A stretch of DNA of 64,000 nucleotides from Bacteroidota bacterium (GTDB lineage Bacteria; Bacteroidota; Bacteroidia; Bacteroidales; Prolixibacteraceae), in the NCBI GenBank assembly GCA_023428545.1, contig JAEYXH010000008.1, forward strand, positions 247,745-311,744, given 5' to 3'. The position numbers and the translations under genes were made by a program. The notes under the pieces are model-generated. The model saw nothing but the letters and a program-made list of their open reading frames with translations. It did no database searches and was not told where the DNA came from. Positions 44,809-56,384 of this stretch are shown piece by piece; the first letter of the stretch is position 1, and each line of letters starts with the position of its first letter.

Positions 44809-46218
44809 TTACAACCCCGACTGCGGATTTTTGATCCAGTCGCCTCTTTTAAAGACTACCGGATCTCCAGTAATTTTGCGGGCAATTTCAGGAAGGTCTT
44901 TTCCATCGAATGTACCTGAACTCATCAGCAACAGGTTTGCATTTTCCCATTCCATGGAGGCCAGTTCGCTGAATAATGCATTTGAGTCGGTAGTAACAAC
45001 CAGTCCGGGTTTATCGAAACCCTGAGAGACCATCTCTGGTGTTATCGGTTCCAGTTTTTTATGCTCGACAGTCAGTGGATTGAAATATACGAAAGCCAGG
45101 TCAGCATCTTCCATACAGCCTTTATAGTGGGGCAGGAACTCCTTTTTCAGTGAACTGAAGGTGTGAAGTTCCATACAAGCCACCAACTTTCGTCCGGGGT
45201 ATTGTTGCTTCACTGCCCGGGTGGTTGCCAGCAGCTTGGAGGGGGAGTGGGCAAAATCACGGAAAACCGCTGTCGTTGAGTTTTCCGACAGTAGTTCGAG
45301 CCTGCGTGCCGCCCCTGAAAAGCCCTTTATGGAAGCATAGAATTGGTCATCACTTAAACCAAGGCTATTGCACACTTTTTTTGCCGCGGAAATATTCTGG
45401 AGATTGTGGTTGCCAAATATCTTGAGCCTGATTTCCCGGTTGCCTGTGGTCAGGTAGGTGACCTGATCTTCAGTCACGCTGGTATGCTCTGAGTATCCTT
45501 CAGTTGTGATGTGGTTCATTTCTTTGGCAATCTCCTGAAGGACAGGATCACCTGAGTAGTAAAAAAGTTGTCCTCCGGGTTCGATCCTTTTGGCAAATTC
45601 CCTGAATTGCTCTACATAAATGTCAAATGTTGGAAAAACATTGATGTGATCCCAGGCAACTCCACTCAATACGGCGATGTGTGGATGATATAGATGAAAC
45701 TTCGGCCGGGGATCATCAGGCGACGACAAATATTCATCACCCTCAAATACGGCCAGACTGGATTCTTCCGTGAGGTCGGTCATGGTTTCAAAACCCTCTA
45801 CCTGTGCTCCAACCATGTAATCGAACTTGATATGGTTCTCTTTCAGGACATGCATAATCATCGATGTGATGGTTGTTTTGCCGTGACTTCCCCCGATTAC
45901 TACCCTGGTTTTGTTTTTGGTCTGTTCATACAGGAATTCAGGATAGGAGTATATTTTCAGGTTCAGTTCCCTGGCTTTCAGCAGTTCGGGATTATCGCTA
46001 CGGGCGTGCATGCCCAAAATGATGGCATCGAGTCCTTCATGGATCTTTTCAGGATACCAACCCTGCGTTTCAGGCAACAAGCCATACTTTGCGAGCCTGC
46101 TTTTTGATGGTTCAAAAATCTCATCGTCCGATCCGGAGATGGTGTATCCTTTTTTGTGAAGGGTTATGGCCAGGTTGTGCATGGCACTTCCGCCAATGGC
46201 AATGAAATGTAAACGCAT
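44809..46218 (-). CDS. mpl: Mpl-type UDP-N-acetylmuramate:tripeptide ligase
   Basis: Mur ligase of 469 residues used in peptidoglycan recycling: it joins UDP-MurNAc with the recovered Ala-Glu-diaminopimelate peptide at the cost of ATP, in the cytosol. The N-terminal dinucleotide-like fold (MRLHFIAIGGSAMHNLAITLHKKGYTISGSD), the ATP loop VIGGSHGKTTITSMI near residue 110, the FEGDEYLSS segment, GNHNLQNISAAKKVC and the RDFAHSPSKLLAT block are as in Mpl/MurC. MurC is the close alternative; the lack of other mur genes nearby favours Mpl. ATG at 46218 is used; a TTG three codons upstream was rejected. Confidence 0.82.
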   Translation of the reverse strand: MRLHFIAIGGSAMHNLAITLHKKGYTISGSDDEIFEPSKSRLAKYGLLPETQGWYPEKIHEGLDAIILGMHARSDNPELLKARELNLKIYSYPEFLYEQTKNKTRVVIGGSHGKTTITSMIMHVLKENHIKFDYMVGAQVEGFETMTDLTEESSLAVFEGDEYLSSPDDPRPKFHLYHPHIAVLSGVAWDHINVFPTFDIYVEQFREFAKRIEPGGQLFYYSGDPVLQEIAKEMNHITTEGYSEHTSVTEDQVTYLTTGNREIRLKIFGNHNLQNISAAKKVCNSLGLSDDQFYASIKGFSGAARRLELLSENSTTAVFRDFAHSPSKLLATTRAVKQQYPGRKLVACMELHTFSSLKKEFLPHYKGCMEDADLAFVYFNPLTVEHKKLEPITPEMVSQGFDKPGLVVTTDSNALFSELASMEWENANLLLMSSGTFDGKDLPEIARKITGDPVVFKRGDWIKNPQSGL

Positions 46219-46312
46219 ATTTGACAAGTAATGCGGTAAAGATAATATCCCTTGGACAGAAAATTCCAGGGTACCATTTTTTTCAGGTGGTCTTTTGGGT
46301 CAGCACGAATTC

Positions 46313-47212
46313 TTATCGGGTTCCGCTGACCTTCATTTCAATGGAATACAGGGCATCGGAGGCGGTAATGAAAAGTGTCTTCATTTTTTTCCCTCCAAAA
46401 CAGACGTTTGCGGTCCAGTTGGCCTCAACCGGAATGTGTTCAATCTTGTCCCCTTTCGGATTAAAAACTGTTACACCCTTGCCTGTTATATAAATATTCC
46501 CCTGGTTGTCGATGGTCATTCCATCCGATCCCATTTCGGCGAAAAGTTGTTTGTTTTGAAGGGACCCATCAATGGCAATGTCGTAAACGTAGGTTTTTCC
46601 TGCCTTGATGTCGGCCACATAGAGTTTTTTCCCATCCGGGGTGCCAATAATTCCATTGGGTTTTTCAAGGTCGGTGGTTACCCTTGTCACCTTTTGGGTT
46701 TCATGGTTGTAAAAATAGACATGCTCGCCGTCCTGTTGCATTTCGGGATCACGGCTCCAGTAGGGTCGTTTATAAAGTGGGTCAGTAAAATAGATGCTGC
46801 CATTGGGGTGCACCCACAGGTCGTTGGGGCCATTGAGTAACTTGCCTTCAAAATCGGCGACCAGGACCGTGTGTTGGCCATCCATGCCAATTTTCCAGAG
46901 TTGGTTGTTCAAATCGGAGCATGACAACAGATTGCCGTCGGCATCAAAGTACAAGCCGTTTGCCCTGCCTGCCCCTGAATGGAATGTTGTCAGTTCGTTA
47001 TCGGTGGTCCAGACGTGTATTTTGTTGTTGGGCTGGTCGGTAAAATAGACATTCCCTTTTTTGTCTGCCGCCGGACCTTCGGTAAAGCTGAATCCACCGG
47101 TCAATTTGATTAACTGGGCTCCCTTGGCTATGATTCCTTTAGGTGATTTTCCCCAAACCGGATGTGCGATCAGGATGGCCAGGACAAACAATCCGCTTAG
47201 CATCTTTTGCAT
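46313..47212 (-). CDS. Exported SMP-30/gluconolactonase-like protein
   Basis: A six-bladed beta-propeller of the SMP-30/gluconolactonase/LRE family, 299 residues, with the signal peptide MQKMLSGLFVLAILIAHPVWG from the ATG at 47212. Propeller marks: GFSFTEGPAADKKGNVYFTD, the metal-binding Glu in FTEGP and LNGPNDLWVHPNGSIYFTD, and EKPNGIIGTPDGKKLYVAD with the Asn/Asp ligands. The family hydrolyses sugar lactones with calcium or zinc. The frame is open 36 codons upstream but those are not of signal type. It lies downstream of the GH2 gene after its terminator, so it is transcribed separately. Confidence 0.87.
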   Translation of the reverse strand: MQKMLSGLFVLAILIAHPVWGKSPKGIIAKGAQLIKLTGGFSFTEGPAADKKGNVYFTDQPNNKIHVWTTDNELTTFHSGAGRANGLYFDADGNLLSCSDLNNQLWKIGMDGQHTVLVADFEGKLLNGPNDLWVHPNGSIYFTDPLYKRPYWSRDPEMQQDGEHVYFYNHETQKVTRVTTDLEKPNGIIGTPDGKKLYVADIKAGKTYVYDIAIDGSLQNKQLFAEMGSDGMTIDNQGNIYITGKGVTVFNPKGDKIEHIPVEANWTANVCFGGKKMKTLFITASDALYSIEMKVSGTR

Positions 47213-47290
47213 GGTAACCTTTTTTGTTGATTGCCTGAAATTAAGAAATATCTGCGAATCACGGACTTTACCCAACCCTTGATGATCAAC

Positions 47291-47324
47291 AAAAAAAAAT
47301 GCGGTCATCAGGGACCGCATTTTT
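47291..47324 (-). terminator. Terminator after the GH2 gene
   Basis: AAAAATGCGGTC (47295-47306) pairs perfectly with GACCGCATTTTT (47313-47324), loop ATCAGG; on the minus strand the T-run continues to nine. It lies 20 bases after the GH2 stop. Confidence 0.9.
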
Positions 47325-47344
47325 CAAAACATATATTTTGTGGA

Positions 47345-50626
<3,282 letters not shown>

Positions 50627-50696
50627 AATATTTAATCTTAAAGTCATTCCATAAAATGACAATATGTAGGACATAATTAAGGAAAAGTAATCTAAA

Positions 50697-51983
50697 TCAG
50701 AATAACGACTTAATTACTTCCTTGATTTTGTCCTCTTCGGTTCCGGGATCGAAAATTTTAACCGGTTTGAGGTAGGTCAGGTTTTTGTCCTGGTTGATCC
50801 TGTTTTCTCCGCCCCCGGTGATATTCAGCATGATGGTTTTATCCTTGTCAATTCTTCCTTCTCTTGCCGCTTTTATCAGGGTGGCTGTTGCAACGGCCGC
50901 GGCCGGGTGGATATCGATCCCTTCGGCCTCGAGAAATAATCTGGCAGCCTCGCGTGCCTCGTCGTTGGTGGCGAGCAGCACATCACCCCCTGTATCGGTC
51001 AGGGCGTCAAACAATCCACCTGCCGGAGGATAGGGTGGTTTTCGGTTAGAAAGCACTTTGGCATCGATTTCTTCGACCATTTTGCGAGCTTCGTTGTCAT
51101 CCAGGGGAAGCATGGCCCTGGAACCTGCCTTCCATGCATCATGGATTGGAATGAAGGGGGAATTTTGGGAAACCATCAATTTCATCTTGTTTTTCCCATA
51201 TCTCCCGTCGGTAATGAACCGTTGATTGGCTTCCCAGGCAGCGATTGCCCCGGTTCCACTTCCGATAGCCTGAAAATAAAAATCAGGGATATGCCCAATG
51301 GCGGTTACTGCCGAAAGAACCGTGGTGCCCATCCCATCGCGACGTGCAACGTTTTTTGCACCGCCTTCGGCCATGAATCCATCTACCGATGCAGCGATAT
51401 TTGACAGGTGGATGGCATCGAAATAGTCGCTTCCCTTTGACGTGCAAACCAGCTTGACGCAGTCGTGAATGGGACTGTCGAACCAGAGTGCATTGAGATT
51501 GTCTTCAGGTACACATAACAGGAGTGGAATCTGATTATCGGAACAAACCCTTGCAAAAGCCCTGGAGGTATTCCCTGCCGAAGCAACCACCAATACTTTC
51601 TGGTTTTCGGCCGTCATTCTGCCGCACACCGAATAGGCTTCTGTCTCCTTAAATGAACAGGTCGTCATGGTGGCGCCTTTCTCGGGCCACCAGCCACTAA
51701 AGGTAATCCACAGGTTTGAAAGGTTCAGTTTTCCCGCCAGTCCTTCGCTTCGATAGGTTACCGGTGCCGATGATCCCTGCAGGATCCTGCTGACTGGCAA
51801 CCAGTTTGCATAACGGTAGAGCCCCGGCAAATCATCCCTTACCTCAAGCTGGCGATTTTCATATACAGCCCTGATGAGCGTTGGTTCCGTCTCTTCCGGA
51901 GCATCCAAAAGCCATCCTGTGTCGGGAAATGTACGGCCAGTCCTGACCGATTGAAGAAAATACCGGGTTTCCTGAAAACTCAT
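50697..51983 (-). CDS. Cysteate synthase-like PLP enzyme (threonine synthase family)
   Basis: PLP enzyme of 428 residues, fold type II. The PLP lysine is in TTCSFKETEAYSVCGRM (near residue 137), and VVASAGNTSRAFARVCSDN follows. Ordinary threonine synthases have SFKDRG around this lysine; the KETEAY context and the long N-terminal part (GWLLDAPEETEP ... LYRYANWLPV) match, as I recall them, the cysteate synthase subgroup, which turns O-phosphoserine and sulfite into cysteate. GSGTGAIAAWEA binds the PLP phosphate. In Bacteroidota cysteate feeds sulfonolipid synthesis. Threonine synthase remains the alternative. It has its own promoter; no thrA/thrB nearby. Confidence 0.75.
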   Translation of the reverse strand: MSFQETRYFLQSVRTGRTFPDTGWLLDAPEETEPTLIRAVYENRQLEVRDDLPGLYRYANWLPVSRILQGSSAPVTYRSEGLAGKLNLSNLWITFSGWWPEKGATMTTCSFKETEAYSVCGRMTAENQKVLVVASAGNTSRAFARVCSDNQIPLLLCVPEDNLNALWFDSPIHDCVKLVCTSKGSDYFDAIHLSNIAASVDGFMAEGGAKNVARRDGMGTTVLSAVTAIGHIPDFYFQAIGSGTGAIAAWEANQRFITDGRYGKNKMKLMVSQNSPFIPIHDAWKAGSRAMLPLDDNEARKMVEEIDAKVLSNRKPPYPPAGGLFDALTDTGGDVLLATNDEAREAARLFLEAEGIDIHPAAAVATATLIKAAREGRIDKDKTIMLNITGGGENRINQDKNLTYLKPVKIFDPGTEEDKIKEVIKSLF

Positions 51984-52005
51984 ATCTTTTCATTTTGTGA
52001 GGGAG

Positions 52006-52013
52006 CAAAATTA
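52006..52013 (-). promoter_or_regulatory. -7 box of the cysteate synthase-like gene
   Basis: The minus strand reads TAATTTTG, an exact TAnnTTTG match, 22 bases before the ATG. Confidence 0.5.
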
Positions 52014-52290
52014 ACAAATTTGGTTGAACATGCTTGTTTGCAATTCCTGCAACCTGTCAAGATGACCAACGGTGTTTCATTTGGTTGAACATAGCGCTCC
52101 AATCAACCCATCCAACGGAAACAATCAAATTGGACTGTCACGGCCAATTGTTTGAAACGCCCCTGCACTGCCTGTCAAATTCCATAAATTTCAATGGATG
52201 ATGAACATTATGGCGTAATTAGCTGTATGATGTATGTTTGGAATGTATCTTATTTAAAATTTTAGTAAATTAATTGACTGAAAAAACCAA

Positions 52291-52298
52291 TAAGGAGG
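52291..52298 (+). promoter_or_regulatory. Strong Shine-Dalgarno before the sugar dehydrogenase
   Basis: TAAGGAGG three bases before the ATG at 52302. Strong ribosome sites are exceptional among the genes here, so this gene may be translated at a high level. Confidence 0.6.
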
Positions 52299-52301
52299 AT
52301 T

Positions 52302-53732
52302 ATGAAAGTACCTAAAATGAAATTTGGCTATGCCATCCTGGCAATGGCCGGAATAGCACTGATCAGTATATCGGCCATCATGGGCCAGCAGAGAGACACC
52401 GAACGGGGAGCAACCTTGTATCAGCAATATTGCGCCTCGTGTCATGGTTCCGAAATGCAGGGCGGAAATGCCCAGAGCCTGATCGATGGTGTTTGGCAAT
52501 TCGGCGTTGAAGACAGCTATGTTTTCCGGAATATCAAGTACGGGATCACCCATTTGGGTATGCCCGCATATGAAAATGCCCTTAGTGATGCCGATATCAA
52601 CAACATCATTGCTTATGTGAGGGGTGTTGAAAAGGATCGCGGGGTTGAAAGGCCTGCCATTGCCCGGGAAACCGGCACCATGGACTATGAACTCAAAATC
52701 GAGGTTTTTGCCGAAGGACTGGAAGTTCCATGGTCAATCGATTTTCTGGATGCCAACACGGCACTGATTACCGAGAAGCCGGGCAGGGTGAGAGTGGTGA
52801 AGAACGGGAAAATGCTATCACAGCCTGTTGCCGGCACTCCTGCTGTGCTTAACGAAGGACAGGGTGGATTGTTAGATGTGGCCGCGGATCCCGATTATGC
52901 CCAAAACGGCTGGATTTACCTGGCATACTCCCACTCTCTCGAATCTGCAGGAAACGAAAGGCCGGTGGCCATGACCAGGTTGGTCAGGGGGAAAATCACC
53001 GATAATCGCTGGACTGACGAACAGGTTATTTTTGAAGCTCCTGCCGAGACCTACCGGACAACCCGTCACCATTACGGATGCCGTATCGTTTTTGATCCAT
53101 GGGGACATCTCTACTTTGCCATAGGTGATCGTGGATACCAGGATCAGGCACAGGATTATAAACTTCCCAATGGAAAGGTTCACCGGATATATCCCGATGG
53201 TTCCATTCCAGAGGACAACCCATTCGCCAAAATTGAGGAAGCCATCCCATCGTTATACAGTCTGGGGAACAGAAATATCCAGGGAATGGCCATCCACCCG
53301 GTGACAGGTCATCTGTGGACTACCGAACATGGCCCCATGGGGGGTGATGAACTCAATCTGATACTACCCGGAAAAAATTACGGTTGGCCAGTGATAACTT
53401 ACGGACGTAATTACAATGGAACCACCATTACCGATAACCGAACTTATCCGGGAATGGAGCAACCCAATTTCATGTGGAATCCTTCGACGGCGGTATGCGG
53501 TCTTGATTTTTACAGCGGTGATATGTTTCCGAAGTGGGAAAACAAATTGATGGTGGGCGCCCTGAAATATGAGCAGGTCACACTGCTGACCCTTGCAGGC
53601 GACCGGGTTATCCATGAAGAAACCATCCTGAAAAATGCTGGTCGTGTGCGCGATGTATCGACTGGACCTGATGGTGCCATCTATGTTGTACTGAACAATC
53701 CGGACACAGTTGTGAGACTATCCAAAAAATAA
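52302..53732 (+). CDS. Cytochrome c-PQQ sugar dehydrogenase fusion
   Basis: Exported oxidoreductase of 476 residues. A signal/anchor helix (8-27) leads to a cytochrome c domain (about 32-112): CASCH binds haem with Cys44, Cys47 and His48, and GMPAYENALSDADINNIIAYVRG holds the distal Met. The rest (about 125-472) is the glucose/sorbosone dehydrogenase beta-propeller: GLEVPWSIDFLDANTALITEKPGRVRVV, DPWGHLYFAIGDRG, HPVTGHLWTTEHGPMGGDELN and YGWPVITYGRNY; the last three line the PQQ site in related enzymes. It likely oxidises an aldose in the periplasm and passes electrons on through its own haem. PQQ synthesis genes are not in the window. Confidence 0.88.
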   Translation: MKVPKMKFGYAILAMAGIALISISAIMGQQRDTERGATLYQQYCASCHGSEMQGGNAQSLIDGVWQFGVEDSYVFRNIKYGITHLGMPAYENALSDADINNIIAYVRGVEKDRGVERPAIARETGTMDYELKIEVFAEGLEVPWSIDFLDANTALITEKPGRVRVVKNGKMLSQPVAGTPAVLNEGQGGLLDVAADPDYAQNGWIYLAYSHSLESAGNERPVAMTRLVRGKITDNRWTDEQVIFEAPAETYRTTRHHYGCRIVFDPWGHLYFAIGDRGYQDQAQDYKLPNGKVHRIYPDGSIPEDNPFAKIEEAIPSLYSLGNRNIQGMAIHPVTGHLWTTEHGPMGGDELNLILPGKNYGWPVITYGRNYNGTTITDNRTYPGMEQPNFMWNPSTAVCGLDFYSGDMFPKWENKLMVGALKYEQVTLLTLAGDRVIHEETILKNAGRVRDVSTGPDGAIYVVLNNPDTVVRLSKK

Positions 53733-53754
53733 ACAGTCCTGAGAGGGCTATCAG

Positions 53755-53785
53755 AACCGGAGAGAAGTATCCTCCGGTTTTTTTT
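53755..53785 (+). terminator. Terminator after the sugar dehydrogenase
   Basis: AACCGGAG (53755-53762) and CTCCGGTT (53772-53779), perfect 8-base stem, followed by a run of eight T. It reaches into the last codons of the convergent CPBP gene. Confidence 0.85.
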
Positions 53786-54722
53786 ATGCCTGAATATCTG
53801 GAAATGGTTTTTGTAAAGCCCTTTGCCTGATCCCGTAAAAGACAAATCCTCCTGTAACAAGACTTACCAAAGCAAACATCCATCCATCGGGACCCAAACC
53901 AAACTCCTCCACTTCCTGGCTGATGTGGTTATGATCGACCATATACATGAGAATCACGGCGGCAGCATTGTTGATAAAGTGGGCCAGTATTGGCAGCCAG
54001 AGTGTACCGCTCCATACGAGAAGATAACCGAACATTCCACCCAGCAACATTCGCGGGATAAATCCATAGAATTGCATGTGCAGGGCACTGAAAAGAGCAG
54101 CTGAAAGCCAGATTCCCCAATGTTTGCTGCCACTGATTCCCGTAAACAGTTTTTGGATGACTCCCCTGAAAAGCAACTCCTCACCCAGGGCTGGAAGAAC
54201 AGCGATCATGAACAGGTTAAACATTAATCCCCCAAGGCCATTCACATTCAAGAATGCTTCAACAAGCTGTTCGGCTGTATCCTCAGCATTTCTCATCCAG
54301 TTTTCAACACCTGAGAGCCATTCAGGGAAATGCATACCCGCATTGACAGTCCCGGTAAAATTGATAAAAGGGCTGATGACCAACACCAGCAAAAGAACCA
54401 TCAATGATAATATGAGGGTTGGTTTTTGGTTCAGGCTGAGGTATTCCAGAATATCACCATTGAAAAACCAGGCCACCACCAGGGGCGGCAGGATAAAAAG
54501 TCCCAGAGTCTGGGAAATCTGGAAAAATTTCAGGAGTTTCAATGATTCAGGGTTGGTATGGTCGATACCGTCCATCATGCCCATCAGGGCGTCGAATCCA
54601 AAAACCGGAATTGCCACAAAGGCAGTTAAAACCTGGGTTATCAGGAAAATGACCACTACAATGAATCCTGTAAAAAGGAGACGGGTTCCGGGTGAACTTT
54701 CCCGAAAAGCAGTATATGGCAT
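53784..54722 (-). CDS. CPBP family intramembrane protease
   Basis: Polytopic membrane protein of 312 residues, about eight helices. The CPBP (Rce1/type II CAAX protease-like) motifs are clear: GEELLFRGVIQKLF (motif 1, EExxxR) near residue 180, SALFSALHMQFYGFIPRMLLGGMFGYL (motif 2, with the FxxxH-like His near 213) and LPILAHFINNAAA (motif 3, His and Asn) near 249. In bacteria these proteases often process small peptides or are immunity proteins; the target cannot be known here. It is followed, on the same strand and upstream, by the PHP phosphatase after 37 bases. Confidence 0.9.
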   Translation of the reverse strand: MPYTAFRESSPGTRLLFTGFIVVVIFLITQVLTAFVAIPVFGFDALMGMMDGIDHTNPESLKLLKFFQISQTLGLFILPPLVVAWFFNGDILEYLSLNQKPTLILSLMVLLLVLVISPFINFTGTVNAGMHFPEWLSGVENWMRNAEDTAEQLVEAFLNVNGLGGLMFNLFMIAVLPALGEELLFRGVIQKLFTGISGSKHWGIWLSAALFSALHMQFYGFIPRMLLGGMFGYLLVWSGTLWLPILAHFINNAAAVILMYMVDHNHISQEVEEFGLGPDGWMFALVSLVTGGFVFYGIRQRALQKPFPDIQA

Positions 54723-54759
54723 AATCAGTGTTTTTAGCTTGAATAGAGTTCGAAAATAG

Positions 54760-55542
54760 TCAAATTTTCAGCGACCCCCGCCTTCTTTTTGTAAATGTGG
54801 TGATTTCGTTGTAACCGATTTTGTGCAGCAGATCAACTGCCGTATGAAAATGTCTTGCAATCTGGTCGGGGTGATGGGCATCCGATGTGATGGTAACCGG
54901 CACTGATTCGGCATGCAGGATCTCGAGCCATGCCTGTCCCGGATTGAATTCAGTGCAAGGCCTGTCAAGTCCGCCCGTATTTAATTCAACAACACTTCCT
55001 GAAGCTTTAATGATCCTTGCGGTTTCTTCGTATAAATGGGTCAGGTCAGATTCGGGATAGATGGCAAATTTCTTGATGATATCGAGATGGCCAATGATGT
55101 CAAATAGGTTGCTGGCAGCCATTTGCTGGACGAGCTGGTAATACATGGCGTACAGTTCATCATTTGGCCATTTTCCATAAAGGGAGGTGTCACCGTCAAA
55201 ATTCCAATCTCCGATGAAGTGGATGGATCCAATGACATAATCGAGAGGCAGTGAGTTGATGATCCTGTGGAGTTCTGCTTCCCTGCCCGGAAAGTAATCA
55301 AGCTCAATGCCATATTTGACCGAAATCAGGTGATCATATTTCTCGCGGATTTCCATGATCTGGTGTGACATTACGGGAAGGTCAATCTCCTCTATTGCCC
55401 AGGTTACCGGCTTAAGGCAAACATGGTCACTAAACCCGATCTCGTTGAGCCCTTTTTCGATGGCTGTCCGGACCATCGCTTCATAATTGGCTGATCCATC
55501 CGATAATATCGAATGGGTATGATAATCTGTTAATTCTGACAT
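54760..55542 (-). CDS. PHP-family histidinol-phosphatase
   Basis: PHP-type phosphoesterase of 260 residues, annotated in the family as histidinol-phosphatase (HisJ/HisK type), the penultimate step of histidine synthesis, cytosolic. Metal ligands are in LTDYHTHSILSDGSANYE (HTH, residues 7-9), the IGFSDHVCL segment, KYGIELDYFPG (Glu), IGSIHFIG (His), IIGHLDIIK (His) and TITSDAHHPDQIA (Asp, His). The length agrees with the family. No other his genes are near. Other PHP activities, such as nucleotide 3'-phosphatase, are not excluded. Confidence 0.82.
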   Translation of the reverse strand: MSELTDYHTHSILSDGSANYEAMVRTAIEKGLNEIGFSDHVCLKPVTWAIEEIDLPVMSHQIMEIREKYDHLISVKYGIELDYFPGREAELHRIINSLPLDYVIGSIHFIGDWNFDGDTSLYGKWPNDELYAMYYQLVQQMAASNLFDIIGHLDIIKKFAIYPESDLTHLYEETARIIKASGSVVELNTGGLDRPCTEFNPGQAWLEILHAESVPVTITSDAHHPDQIARHFHTAVDLLHKIGYNEITTFTKRRRGSLKI

Positions 55543-55680
55543 TTATGCCGTCTTTCCGGATAACTAAACCGGGTGTTATAATTACGAAAATACGAATACT
55601 ATCTCAGTAGGTTACCACTTTCCCGAATTTAAAAACTTCGAAACAGGTTAATTCCAGACCCGAATATACTGCCCGGGATA

Positions 55681-56367
55681 TCATATGTTGAAGTTTGACA
55701 TCGTTTCTGAACTGAGACCCGGCTCCTGAAGAAACAACAGCAATCCCTCTTCAAGGCGGTATTCGCGTGAGGGCTGTCCGTTTTGCCTCATGGCGGCCGT
55801 AAAACCCTCATTCAGCATTCTGCCAGCCCTAAGCGGAAACTCCAGCAGCATGGGATATTTGTGTTTGTCGCCAGGATGGTTGAAGAAGTGCCTGCAGCTT
55901 TCAAGGCTCGTTGAAAGGTAAATCCTGCAAGCCATTGGACGAGCCTCGTAAACTGTGCAAACCCCGTTTTCGAGAAGTGGACAGGCCGCTTTGTGCCTGA
56001 GCAATTTCGACTCCGACAAATTGGATACAGCCAGGTTTTTGGCGGCAGCTTTTTTTAGGATGTTCCCGATCTGTGTGCTTGAGAGTTTTTGACGGATGTG
56101 CCTGATTAAGTGCAACATTTCAAAGTTGTTTGCAAAAACGGGCTGGTAACAGCACCAGTCACAGCCTTTGCTGCAGGCAACCTGAACTCCCTGTGTCACT
56201 GCATTTCGCAGGATGGCTTCATTCAGTTCATCCATCGATTCCTGTATAGTCTTGACCCCATTTGAAATATCTTCCGGACTCAGTCCCTGGTCAGCCGCGT
56301 CCTGTCCGACACGGTGCCCATCCGAATGAAAAATCTTGTCTGTATCTGAGAAACTCTTGTTTGTCAT
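55681..56367 (-). CDS. YkgJ-type Cys-cluster (Zn/Fe-S) protein
   Basis: Cytosolic protein of 228 residues with the YkgJ/UPF0153 cysteine cluster: CSKGCDWCCYQ (four Cys, near 73-83), then ACPLLENGVCTVYEARPMACRIY with three more, and a further Cys in SLESCRHFF. Such proteins are thought to hold zinc or an iron-sulfur cluster; the function is unknown. The start is uncertain: a TTG at 56388 would make it overlap the upstream gene by four bases, while ATG at 56367 leaves a 17-base gap. ATG is preferred. It follows the GT39-like gene, probably in the same transcript. Confidence 0.85.
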   Translation of the reverse strand: MTNKSFSDTDKIFHSDGHRVGQDAADQGLSPEDISNGVKTIQESMDELNEAILRNAVTQGVQVACSKGCDWCCYQPVFANNFEMLHLIRHIRQKLSSTQIGNILKKAAAKNLAVSNLSESKLLRHKAACPLLENGVCTVYEARPMACRIYLSTSLESCRHFFNHPGDKHKYPMLLEFPLRAGRMLNEGFTAAMRQNGQPSREYRLEEGLLLFLQEPGLSSETMSNFNI

Positions 56368-56384
56368 CGATCTTTGAGTTTGTT

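Larger units (their letters stand above)
51984..52301. other. 318-base divergent intergenic region with a 14-base direct repeat
   Basis: Holds the -7 box TAATTTTG of the PLP-enzyme gene (52006-52013, minus), ATTTGGTTGAACAT twice (52018-52031 and 52079-52092), an AT-rich stretch, and TAAGGAGG (52291-52298) before the dehydrogenase start. No gene is seen in it. Confidence 0.55.
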
